Shown here: positions 51,900-59,475 of the stretch, piece after piece
How positions within the stretch are numbered: the first letter of the stretch is position 1
Layout: each line of letters starts with the position of its first letter
Assembly (NCBI RefSeq): GCF_002531935.1
Contig: NZ_NWSV01000032.1
Location: forward strand, 1-61,495
DNA: 61,495 nt
DNA from: Rhizobium chutanense
GTDB lineage: Bacteria; Pseudomonadota; Alphaproteobacteria; Rhizobiales; Rhizobiaceae
Direction: 5' to 3'
Made by a program: the position numbers and the translations under genes
The notes under the pieces: generated by a model
Database searches by the model: none
Told to the model about the DNA's origin: nothing
What the model saw: only the letters and a program-made list of their open reading frames with translations

Positions 51900-53723
51900 A
51901 TGCAGAGCGTAAGAGCAAAGGGACCGCCAAGTGCGGCAATTCCCACCATAGCGGAAACACGAGAACAGCTTGATCGCATCAGATCCAGCCGGGAGTTTCA
52001 CGCACCTGACCGTGGGCGTAGATTTCTCGATTATATTGTCGAAGAAACGCTCGCCGAACGCGGGGCCTATCTGAAGGCCTACACAATCGCCCTGGAGGTA
52101 TTTGGACGAGATGCCTCATTCGATGCCCAGAATGATCCCGTCGTAAGGATTGAGGCCGGCCGCATACGCCGCGCTCTGGAACGATATTATCTGGTCGCTG
52201 GCCAATTCGATAAGGTCATCATTACCATCCCCAAAGGCGGGTATGTGCCTTGCTTCAGGCACGCCGACACCTGCCCCGCGACAGACCCCGAGCCATCGGC
52301 GGAAGCGAGCGATAGCCCCAACCCAATCGTGCAACCCGTCATCCCTTCAAAATCTGCAGATCCCTTACCTGTGAACGAGAGCGCCGTTCAATCCGCTCCG
52401 GCGTCCTGGACCTTTTATGTGACGCCGGTGTCCCTGGGCCTGACCGCATTGATCGCGGTCTTCGCTGTTCCTTCCTTGTTCGGTTCCCTCTCGCGCCCCT
52501 CTAACTCCCCCACGGATCGGCCGGATTTTCCCCAAGTCCTTGTGGAGCCATTCGAGGACATTTCCGAAGCCGGCGCATCGGCAGGGATCGCCCGAGGACT
52601 GACAGACGAGGTCATTGGGCGCCTGGCAAAATTCCGGGAAATCGTCGTGATTTCCAATCTGCCTGCGGCATCGGCCGGGCAGCCGCTGTCGAAAGATCTG
52701 CAGGAACCGCGTTTTGCCTTGCAAGGTCGAGTGCGGGTGGAAGACAGCAGGCTGCGGTTGACCGCACGATTCGTCAACCGTCACGATGGGTCGGTGATCT
52801 GGGCGAACAGCTACGACAAGGACCTTCGCATACAGGATGTCTTGCAGGTTGAAGCCGACTTGGCCCAGGATGTCGCGACTGTACTGGCATCGCCATATGG
52901 GATCATTTTCCAGAACGATACCGCGAAAATATCGCCGTCCGCGCCCGACGACTGGGGTGATTATGCCTGCGCGCAATCTTACTACCGCTACCGTGTCGAC
53001 CTCAATCCGAAGGGCCTGGATGCTGCCCGGACCTGTCTTCAGCAGGCAACGAAGCACCTCCCCGGAAATTCGACCTATTGGGCCCTGCTGTCGATGACCT
53101 ATCTCGATGAGCTTCGGTTTCAATACAGTCGCGACAAAGCGCCTGCCCTGCAATCGCTGAAATCTGCCTTGGAAACCGCACGGCGCGCAGTCGACCTCGA
53201 TCCGCAAAACGCCCGCGCCTTGCAGGCGCTGATGCTTGCCAACTTCTTCAGCGGCGATGTCGATGCGGCATTAAGCGCCGGCGCTGCCGCCTATGAGATC
53301 AACCCCAACGATACGGAGCTTGCCGGCGAATATGGATTCCGCCTGGCGCTTTCCGGCAAATGGGATACCGGCTGTGAATTGATGTCGAGAGCCATCAACA
53401 AAAATCCCAGCCCAAAAGGCTATTTCGAAGTGGGTCTCGCCATGTGCGCCTATATGCGGCGGGACTACCGGGCAGCCGAACTATGGGTCAGAATGGCGGA
53501 TCTGCGATACAACTCCATACACCACCTTGTCCTGCTTGCGATCCTCGGCGCGGAGGGCAGGGTCGACGAAGCACGCGAGGAGCGCGCGTGGCTCGAGGCG
53601 AACGCACCGGCGTTGATGGCCAACATCCGCAACGAGATCGGCACCCGTCTGCCTCGTCCCGAGGATCAGCAACGCGTCCTTGCCGACCTGAAGGCGGCAG
53701 GGGTGGCAATCGCTTCGCAATAG
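51900..53723 (+). CDS. Membrane-anchored winged-helix/TolB-like/TPR protein, paralog B
   Basis: 607 aa. N-terminal winged helix (residues ~20-118) shares a near-identical core with paralog A at 32199-33143, including GRDASFDAQNDPVVRIEAG. One transmembrane helix follows (~172-194), then a TolB/FlgO-like domain (~210-330, LVEPFEDISEAGASAGIARGLTDEVIGRL) and TPR repeats (~345-600). Such proteins are often annotated as adenylate cyclase-like, but no cyclase catalytic motifs are present. CadC-like topology suggests a one-component membrane regulator. The gene is flanked on both sides by direct-repeat boxes pointing outward. Confidence 0.78.
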   Translation: MQSVRAKGPPSAAIPTIAETREQLDRIRSSREFHAPDRGRRFLDYIVEETLAERGAYLKAYTIALEVFGRDASFDAQNDPVVRIEAGRIRRALERYYLVAGQFDKVIITIPKGGYVPCFRHADTCPATDPEPSAEASDSPNPIVQPVIPSKSADPLPVNESAVQSAPASWTFYVTPVSLGLTALIAVFAVPSLFGSLSRPSNSPTDRPDFPQVLVEPFEDISEAGASAGIARGLTDEVIGRLAKFREIVVISNLPAASAGQPLSKDLQEPRFALQGRVRVEDSRLRLTARFVNRHDGSVIWANSYDKDLRIQDVLQVEADLAQDVATVLASPYGIIFQNDTAKISPSAPDDWGDYACAQSYYRYRVDLNPKGLDAARTCLQQATKHLPGNSTYWALLSMTYLDELRFQYSRDKAPALQSLKSALETARRAVDLDPQNARALQALMLANFFSGDVDAALSAGAAAYEINPNDTELAGEYGFRLALSGKWDTGCELMSRAINKNPSPKGYFEVGLAMCAYMRRDYRAAELWVRMADLRYNSIHHLVLLAILGAEGRVDEAREERAWLEANAPALMANIRNEIGTRLPRPEDQQRVLADLKAAGVAIASQ

Positions 53724-53756
53724 TCGGCCGGACCCTGGCGCCATCCACCCTCTATA

Positions 53757-53803
53757 GATGTTACGTGATGCTACACGCGTTCGGCTGCTAACGGCGTTAC
53801 TAT
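53757..53803 (+). promoter_or_regulatory. Direct-repeat box and -10, copy 4 (before DUF3302 operon)
   Basis: GATGTTAC-GT-GATGCTAC at 53757-53774, then 23 nt, then -10 TACTAT (53798-53803). With its ATA flank it is nearly identical to copy 1 (ATAGATGYTACGYGATGCTAC). It begins 33 bp after the stop of winged-helix paralog B. Confidence 0.65.
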
Positions 53804-53818
53804 CCGCCTTCACGCAAG

Positions 53819-53835
53819 GGCCGAACGGTTCGGCC
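53819..53835. promoter_or_regulatory. Perfect inverted repeat in the DUF3302 leader
   Basis: GGCCGAAC-G-GTTCGGCC, 8-bp arms and a 1-nt centre, between the predicted start site and the DUF3302 GTG. The centre is too tight for a stable RNA hairpin; an operator is more likely. Unknown binder. Confidence 0.4.
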
Positions 53836-53864
53836 ATATTCCGCCGAAAGCGGAAGGGGGCGCC

Positions 53865-54206
53865 GTGTTTCTGGACTATTTTGCACTCGGGGTACTGCTT
53901 TTCACGGTCATAACGCTTTTCTACGCCGTGATCGCGATCCATGACATTCCGCACATCATCGCGAAGAAACGCAATCACCCGCATCAGGACGCCATTCATG
54001 TTGCCGGCTGGGTAAGCCTCTTCACCCTGCACGCCATATGGCCGTTTCTGTTCATCTGGGCCACCCTTTATCGAGAGGACCGCGGTTGGGGAATCAAGCC
54101 CGACGGCAAGCTGGCGGAAAACGTGGAGGCGAACGCCGAAATAGCACGCCTTCAAGCCCGCATTGCCGAACTCGAAGCGCAACCACTGGAGAGGGAGAAA
54201 GCCTGA
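53865..54206 (+). CDS. DUF3302 inner-membrane protein (YiaW-like)
   Basis: 113 aa from GTG 53865. Two helices (LDYFALGVLLFTVITLFYAVIAIHDIPHIIA and HVAGWVSLFTLHAIWPFLFIWATLY) and a C-terminal coiled coil (IARLQARIAELEAQ). Partner of the HlyD-type protein that overlaps it by a shared base (TGATG), as in the yiaW-yiaV pair of enterobacteria. First gene of a six- or seven-gene envelope operon. Confidence 0.85.
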   Translation: MFLDYFALGVLLFTVITLFYAVIAIHDIPHIIAKKRNHPHQDAIHVAGWVSLFTLHAIWPFLFIWATLYREDRGWGIKPDGKLAENVEANAEIARLQARIAELEAQPLEREKA

Positions 54207-55363
54207 TGGACCTGCTCCTGATCCTCACCTATGCCGCAATCTGCTGGACGATCTTCAAGGTCTTCCGAATTCCGGTAAATCAATGGACTCTTTCCACGGC
54301 AGTTCTTGGCGGCATTTTCCTGATCTCAGCACTGCTGCTGATCATGAGCTACAATCATCCCTATTCGGGCGAAGGGCGTATCTACTTCACCTCCGCGCCG
54401 GTCATTCCGACAGTTGGCGGCCAAGTTGTGGAGGTCCCGGTCCAGCCCGACACGCCGCTGAAGAAAGGCGATGTCCTCTTTCGCATCGACCCGCGACCCT
54501 ATCAGTTCGTCGTCGACCAGAAGAGAGCCGCTCTGGCGGAGGCCAAACAGACTGTCCTTCAATTGAAATCTGCGCTCGATGCCGCCAACGCCGCTGTGAC
54601 AGGTGCCGAAGCCTCGCGCGACCGTTCTCTGCAAAGCTTCGAGAAATTCCAGCAATCGAACGAAAACGCCAAATCGAGCGGCAAAGGCGCTGTCTTTTCC
54701 GAACTCGAAGTCGAAAACCGGCGAGGCATCTATCTGACATCGGAAGCCACGGTCGAAACCGCCCGGGCACAAGCGGCGCAAGCCAGGCTCGCTTATGAAT
54801 CGGAGATCAACGGCACGAACCCGACGGTCGCACGCCTGGAAGCCGAATTGGGCAATGCGGAATACGACCTCGATCAGACGACGGTTCGCGCTCCGAGCAG
54901 CGGCTACGTGGCGCAGGTTTTCCTGCGGCCGGGAATGATGGCAAACCCGCTGCCCTTGCGACCTGTCATGGTCTTCATCAACGCCGAAGACCGGACTTTG
55001 GCTGCTGCCTTCATCCAGAATTCGCTGCAGCGAGTCCGGGTTGGCGATGAGGCGGAAGTCTCGTTCAAGGCCGTGCCCGGCAAGATATTCAAGGCCCGGA
55101 TCCAGGGCATCATCGATGTGATGGCGCAGGGCCAGCTTCAGCCGACGGGAGCGCTGATCGATCCGCAGTCGCCCGAGCGCGCCTCCCCGGGTCAAACGCT
55201 GGCACGCATCGAGATCCTCGAGGATACCAGCAAATACCAGCTGCCCGGCGGCGTCGTTGCCGACGTCGCCGTCTACACCGAGCACTGGCATCACGTCGCC
55301 GTTCTCCGCAAGGTTCTTCTGCGGATGAGCAGTTGGATGAACTTCGTTTTCCTTGAGCATTGA
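54206..55363 (+). CDS. HlyD-family membrane fusion protein (YiaV-like)
   Basis: 385 aa from ATG 54206. Two N-terminal membrane helices (LLLILTYAAICWTIFKVF; WTLSTAVLGGIFLISALLLIM), lipoyl half-motif VVEVPVQPDTPLKKGDVLFRI, a coiled-coil hairpin (residues ~100-200) and the second half RAPSSGYVAQVFLRPGMM. Such adaptors of the EmrA/AaeA/YibH type span the periplasm; the DUF3302 protein is the usual inner-membrane partner. Confidence 0.88.
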   Translation: MDLLLILTYAAICWTIFKVFRIPVNQWTLSTAVLGGIFLISALLLIMSYNHPYSGEGRIYFTSAPVIPTVGGQVVEVPVQPDTPLKKGDVLFRIDPRPYQFVVDQKRAALAEAKQTVLQLKSALDAANAAVTGAEASRDRSLQSFEKFQQSNENAKSSGKGAVFSELEVENRRGIYLTSEATVETARAQAAQARLAYESEINGTNPTVARLEAELGNAEYDLDQTTVRAPSSGYVAQVFLRPGMMANPLPLRPVMVFINAEDRTLAAAFIQNSLQRVRVGDEAEVSFKAVPGKIFKARIQGIIDVMAQGQLQPTGALIDPQSPERASPGQTLARIEILEDTSKYQLPGGVVADVAVYTEHWHHVAVLRKVLLRMSSWMNFVFLEH

Positions 55364-55434
55364 ACGGACACGGCTGGGCTAAAGCCCAGCTGGACTTTCG
55401 GGAGACGTCGAAGCGCAATCCAGGGGGAAACGCG

Positions 55435-57186
55435 GTGATTGGAAGTTTCGGCATACCAATGCTGAAGGGGCTGGAGGGCTTCAACCGAAACTGGCTGCGA
55501 AACGATATCCCTGCCGGGCTGTCGATTGCCGCCGTCGGCCTGCCAAGCGCGATTGCCTACCCCGCAATTGCCGGTCTGCCCCCCGAAACGGGAATCTATG
55601 CGAGCATCGTCGCGCCGATTGCCTACGCCATTTTCGGGCCGTCCCGCCTGCTGGTCGTCGGGCCGGATGCGGCAACCATGACCGTTCTCGCCGCCGCGAT
55701 GGCCACGATCATCGCAGTTGAGCCGGCAGCCGCAGGCGTGGACCGCATCGCGATAGCATCCGCCTTGGCGCTCGGCGTCGGGGTATTCTGCCTTGCCGCC
55801 AGGTTTCTGAGGCTGGGGGTCGTGGCCAACTTCCTCTCCCGCCCAATTCTCGTCGGATTCTTTGCCGGCGTATCGCTGTCGATCCTCGTCGGCCAGATCA
55901 ATCGCTTCACCGGCGTCAAGATCGAGTCCGACGGGCTCTTTGCGCCGATCCTCGAAATAGTGCGCAAAAGCGCGTCGATCCATTGGCTGTCGCTGATTTT
56001 CGGCCTGTCGATGTTCGTGCTGTTGTGGGTGGTCCGGGCCGCGCGTCTCAAGGTGCCAGGCCCTGTTCTTGTCGTCGTCGTCTCGGTGATCCTGTCTGCC
56101 GTCTTCGACTTTCAAGGCCGCGGCATAGCCGTTGTGGGCGACATCCCTCACGGCCTGCCGAGGTTTTCGCTTCCTGCCCTTTACGAGATGCCGCTCGACA
56201 AGATCGTCCTTGGCTCCGCCGCTGTTTTCCTCGTCAGCTTCGGAGCGGGGATCGTCGCCGCCCGCAGTTTCGGCACGCGTGCCGGACAGGAAGTGGACGC
56301 GAACCAGGAATTGATCGGCCTCGGAGCGGCGAATTTCGCCCCCGGCCTTTTTGGTTCGTTTCCGATCAGCGTCTCGGATTCGAGAACGGCAATCAATATG
56401 TCTGCGGGCGGCGTGTCGCAGGCGGCGGGACTTGTCTCCGCAGCCACGCTGATTGCGGCTCTCGTCTTTCTGCACAGCGCCTTGCGAATATTGCCCCTGC
56501 CAGCGCTTGCGGCCATTCTGGCAATGGCGGCGATCGGCCTGATCGATGTTGGCGAACTGAAAAAAGTCTGGCGCATCAGCCGGATGGAATTCGTCTTTGC
56601 GCTGATCACCATGTGGGGCGCAATCAGCTTCGGCGTTCTGAACGGCGTCATTGTCGCGATTGCCGCAACCCTCGTCTATCTCTTGCGCAAGACCATGTAT
56701 CCGCGCGACAGCCTTCTTGGCAGGATCGAAGGCCGGGAAGGCTTCTTTGATCTCGCCCGCTTTCCCCAGGCGCGCCCGCAAGAGGGGGTCGCGATATGCC
56801 TGATCCAGGGCAACATTCTGTTCTTCAACGCCGATTATGTCCGCACACGGCTGCTGACGATCGGCACGCAGCTTGCGCAGGGCACCAGATCCCTGCTGCT
56901 GGACGCAAGCGCCATCTCCCATATCGACAGCACCGGCGCAGCGGCCCTCGATGTCGTCGCAGAAACGCTCGCGAAACAGAACGTCACCTTCGCGATAGCC
57001 GATCTCAACGAGGAGAGCCGCGAGCTGCTCGACCGCGCGGGCGTGATCACGGCTCTCGGCCCGGGGAACATTTTCTCCGACAAGGACGAGGCAATGGCGG
57101 CCCTTAAACCGGCACGCGACGCAATTCAAGACAAGGCGGAAGAAACGAATGGCCCCGTCCAGGGTCATGAACGGAGGGAGTTATGA
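55435..57186 (+). CDS. SulP-family anion transporter with STAS domain
   Basis: 583 aa from GTG 55435 (CAGGGGGAAACGC upstream). SulP core of about 12-14 helices: LSIAAVGLPSAIAYPAIAGLPPETGIYASIVAPIAYAIFGPSRLLVVGPDAATMT, the family signature. The cytoplasmic STAS domain (residues ~455-575) has LLLDASAISHIDSTGAAALD with the conserved D-S-T-G. The substrate could be sulfate, bicarbonate or a dicarboxylate. A TTG overlapping the previous stop would add 25 residues and seems less likely. The stop overlaps the PPK2 ATG (ATGA). Confidence 0.88.
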   Translation: MIGSFGIPMLKGLEGFNRNWLRNDIPAGLSIAAVGLPSAIAYPAIAGLPPETGIYASIVAPIAYAIFGPSRLLVVGPDAATMTVLAAAMATIIAVEPAAAGVDRIAIASALALGVGVFCLAARFLRLGVVANFLSRPILVGFFAGVSLSILVGQINRFTGVKIESDGLFAPILEIVRKSASIHWLSLIFGLSMFVLLWVVRAARLKVPGPVLVVVVSVILSAVFDFQGRGIAVVGDIPHGLPRFSLPALYEMPLDKIVLGSAAVFLVSFGAGIVAARSFGTRAGQEVDANQELIGLGAANFAPGLFGSFPISVSDSRTAINMSAGGVSQAAGLVSAATLIAALVFLHSALRILPLPALAAILAMAAIGLIDVGELKKVWRISRMEFVFALITMWGAISFGVLNGVIVAIAATLVYLLRKTMYPRDSLLGRIEGREGFFDLARFPQARPQEGVAICLIQGNILFFNADYVRTRLLTIGTQLAQGTRSLLLDASAISHIDSTGAAALDVVAETLAKQNVTFAIADLNEESRELLDRAGVITALGPGNIFSDKDEAMAALKPARDAIQDKAEETNGPVQGHERREL

Positions 57187-58031
57187 ACAAGGGGTACGAC
57201 GCAAATATCGAAGAGGCCGTGGCCGAGGCGAAACGCAAAGACAAGGACAAGAAGAAGAGATCCTGGAACTACGAAAAGGAGCTTCTTCGTCTACAGGTGG
57301 AAATCGCTCATCTGCAGGCCTGGGTGAAGAAATCGGGCGCCCGGATCGTCATCATCTTCGAAGGTCGCGATGCCGCCGGCAAGGGTGGAATGATCAAGCG
57401 CATCACCGAGAAGGTCAGTCCACGCGTCTTTCGCGTCATCGCGCTGCCCGCCCCGACCGATCGCGAGAAGTCGCAGATCTACATGCAGCGCTACATCACC
57501 CACCTGCCGGCCGCAGGCGAAGTCGTGATCTTCGACCGCAGCTGGTACAACAGGCCGGGAGTGGACCGCGTGATGGGCTTCTGCAGCGAAAAGAAGGCCG
57601 AGCGCTTTCTCGAGCTGGCGCCTCGCTTCGAAGCAGCGATCGTCGAAAGCGGTATCATTCTGCTCAAATACTTTCTGACCGTCAGCGAGGAGGAGCAGGA
57701 GCGGCGCTTCAAGCGCCGGATCGACGATCCGCTTCGGCAGTGGAAACTGAGCCCGATGGATGTCGAATCCTATCAACGCTGGTGGGATTATACGAAGGCC
57801 TACGATGCAATGCTGCGGATGACCGACAGCAATCACGCGCCGTGGTGGATCGTTCCGTCGGATGACAAAAAACAAGCGCGCATAAACTGCATCTCCCACA
57901 TCCTGCAGTCGATACCCTATGAGCGCGTCAAGTTCGAGGCACCGGATCTCGGCAAGCGGCAGAAGCGCCCGGGCGGATATGTCGAAGATCAGAGCATTCG
58001 GCATGTCGTTCCCGACGTGACCGCGCGGTGA
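57183..58031 (+). CDS. ppk2: Polyphosphate kinase 2 (PPK2)
   Basis: Soluble enzyme of 282 aa that transfers phosphate between polyphosphate and nucleotides. Walker A FEGRDAAGKGGMIKRITE, Walker B-like VVIFDRSWYNRPGVDRVMGF and lid region RRFKRRIDDPLRQWKLSPMD are all intact. Translationally coupled to the SulP gene (4-bp overlap; GGAGGGAG as RBS), so transport and polyphosphate-linked nucleotide charging are co-expressed. Confidence 0.94.
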   Translation: MNKGYDANIEEAVAEAKRKDKDKKKRSWNYEKELLRLQVEIAHLQAWVKKSGARIVIIFEGRDAAGKGGMIKRITEKVSPRVFRVIALPAPTDREKSQIYMQRYITHLPAAGEVVIFDRSWYNRPGVDRVMGFCSEKKAERFLELAPRFEAAIVESGIILLKYFLTVSEEEQERRFKRRIDDPLRQWKLSPMDVESYQRWWDYTKAYDAMLRMTDSNHAPWWIVPSDDKKQARINCISHILQSIPYERVKFEAPDLGKRQKRPGGYVEDQSIRHVVPDVTAR

Positions 58032-58080
58032 ATGGCGGACCGATCGGCCGATCGACGGCAAACCAGACGGGCTGACCATT

Positions 58081-59235
58081 ATGAATCTCGAGCAGACACG
58101 GGGCGAGGCGTTGAAGCCCGCAGACATAATGCAGACTTCGATCGAGACACGGGTCAGCGATCTCGTGCGGCTGGGAATCATCGCACTGTTCGCCTATTGG
58201 TCCTTCCGTCTGGTCGCCCCGTTCGCGCTGATCGTCATCTGGTCGGCGATCCTGGCGATAGCGATGTTTCCTTTGCACCAGATGCTGGCACGCGCCCTTG
58301 GAAACCGTCCGGTCATTTCGGCAACGATCATCGTCGTCGCCTGTCTGCTCCTCGTCATTGCCCCCCTGTCGCTTGTTGCCGTCAATTTTGCCGATGCGGC
58401 ACAAGCTCTCATAGGAAGATTAAAGACGGACAATTTTGCCTTGCCTTCTGCTCCTCAAGGCATCCGGGAATGGCCGGTCGTCGGTGAACGCGTCTATGCC
58501 GCCTGGAACCAGATCGCCAGCAACCTCGCTGCATCGATCACCAAATTTCAGGCGCCTCTGCGCGAGATCGCCGGCGTCGTCGTCACCAAACTCGCCTCGA
58601 TCGGCGCCGGCCTCCTGGGCTTCATCGTCTCCGTCGTGCTGTCCGGCTTTCTGATGACAACAGGCGAACGAATGAGTGCGATCGTGTCAGCGCTTGCCAA
58701 CAGAGTTGCCGGCGACAGAGGCGTTGGTTTCGCCAAGCTTGCGGCCACAACCGTGCGCAACGTCTCACGCGGTGTCATTGGCGTCGCCTTCCTGCAAACG
58801 CTGTTATGTGGGCTCTGCTTCGTCATCTTTGATTTGCCGGCAAGAGGTGCGTTGACCTTTGCAGTCTTCATCCTGTGCGTCATGCAAATCGGCCCTGGCC
58901 TCGTGTTGATTCCGGCGATCATCTGGGCTTGGTTTTCCTGGCCGGTTTCGACATCCCTGGCATTTACTCTCATTGCGACGCCCATCACGCTTCTGGACAA
59001 CGTGCTCAAACCTCTTCTCATGGCGCGAGGTTTGACGACACCGATGCCTGTGATCCTCATTGGCGTCATCGGGGGCACGCTGTCATACGGCCTGCTTGGG
59101 CTCTTCCTCGGCCCGATCGTCCTCAGCGTATTTTACGAACTGCTGCGAAGCTGGGCTTGGCCCTCACCAAAAGACGACCGGCCGGCAAACGGAGTCGAAG
59201 GGGATGACATCGTTGATCAGACCGATACCTGCTGA
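58081..59235 (+). CDS. AI-2E/PerM-family transporter
   Basis: 384 aa from ATG 58081, about eight helices. The TM2-TM3 region (FRLVAPFALIVIWSAILAIAMFPLHQML) and the C-terminal GLLGLFLGPIVLSVFYELL match the AI-2 exporter/PerM superfamily; several members are Na+/H+ or solute permeases, so autoinducer export should not be assumed. It follows PPK2 by 49 bp. Confidence 0.88.
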   Translation: MNLEQTRGEALKPADIMQTSIETRVSDLVRLGIIALFAYWSFRLVAPFALIVIWSAILAIAMFPLHQMLARALGNRPVISATIIVVACLLLVIAPLSLVAVNFADAAQALIGRLKTDNFALPSAPQGIREWPVVGERVYAAWNQIASNLAASITKFQAPLREIAGVVVTKLASIGAGLLGFIVSVVLSGFLMTTGERMSAIVSALANRVAGDRGVGFAKLAATTVRNVSRGVIGVAFLQTLLCGLCFVIFDLPARGALTFAVFILCVMQIGPGLVLIPAIIWAWFSWPVSTSLAFTLIATPITLLDNVLKPLLMARGLTTPMPVILIGVIGGTLSYGLLGLFLGPIVLSVFYELLRSWAWPSPKDDRPANGVEGDDIVDQTDTC

Positions 59236-59264
59236 CGTTTCCGAAGCCGAAGTGAGGAGAAAAC

Positions 59265-59387
59265 ATGTCGAAAGCGTCGACCCACTGGAGCGACAAAGCG
59301 CTCATAATCGTGCTGCGGATGCTCTTGGTCTTCGCCGTGGTTGGGGCGTTTTCAGTCCTGATCAAGTTCGGCCGGGCATTTCTGTGA
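59265..59387 (+). CDS. 40-aa single-pass membrane microprotein
   Basis: ATG 59265 with an excellent RBS (GAGGAGAAAAC). The protein starts MSKASTHWSDKAL and has one hydrophobic helix (IIVLRMLLVFAVVGAFSVLI) with a basic C-terminal tail ending GRAFL. It lies between the AI-2E and MscS-like genes in the same orientation (29-bp and 88-bp gaps). It is unannotated-looking and could modulate a neighbouring channel or transporter; no family recognised. Confidence 0.65.
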   Translation: MSKASTHWSDKALIIVLRMLLVFAVVGAFSVLIKFGRAFL

Positions 59388-59475
59388 TCATCTCAATTTC
59401 TCTTCCACATGGCCCGACTCTCCGGCTAACCTTGCCCAAAGCCCACTTCCAGTTTCCGTTTCGAAGGACCGCAGA

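Noticed and set aside
51900..53723. Annotation of the TPR protein as an adenylate cyclase
   Set aside because: It lacks the cyclase catalytic aspartates and the transition-state Asn/Arg that are clear in the true cyclase at 4479-5702.
55291..57168. 625-aa open frame opposite the SulP gene
   Set aside because: Low-complexity charged shadow of a membrane-protein gene.
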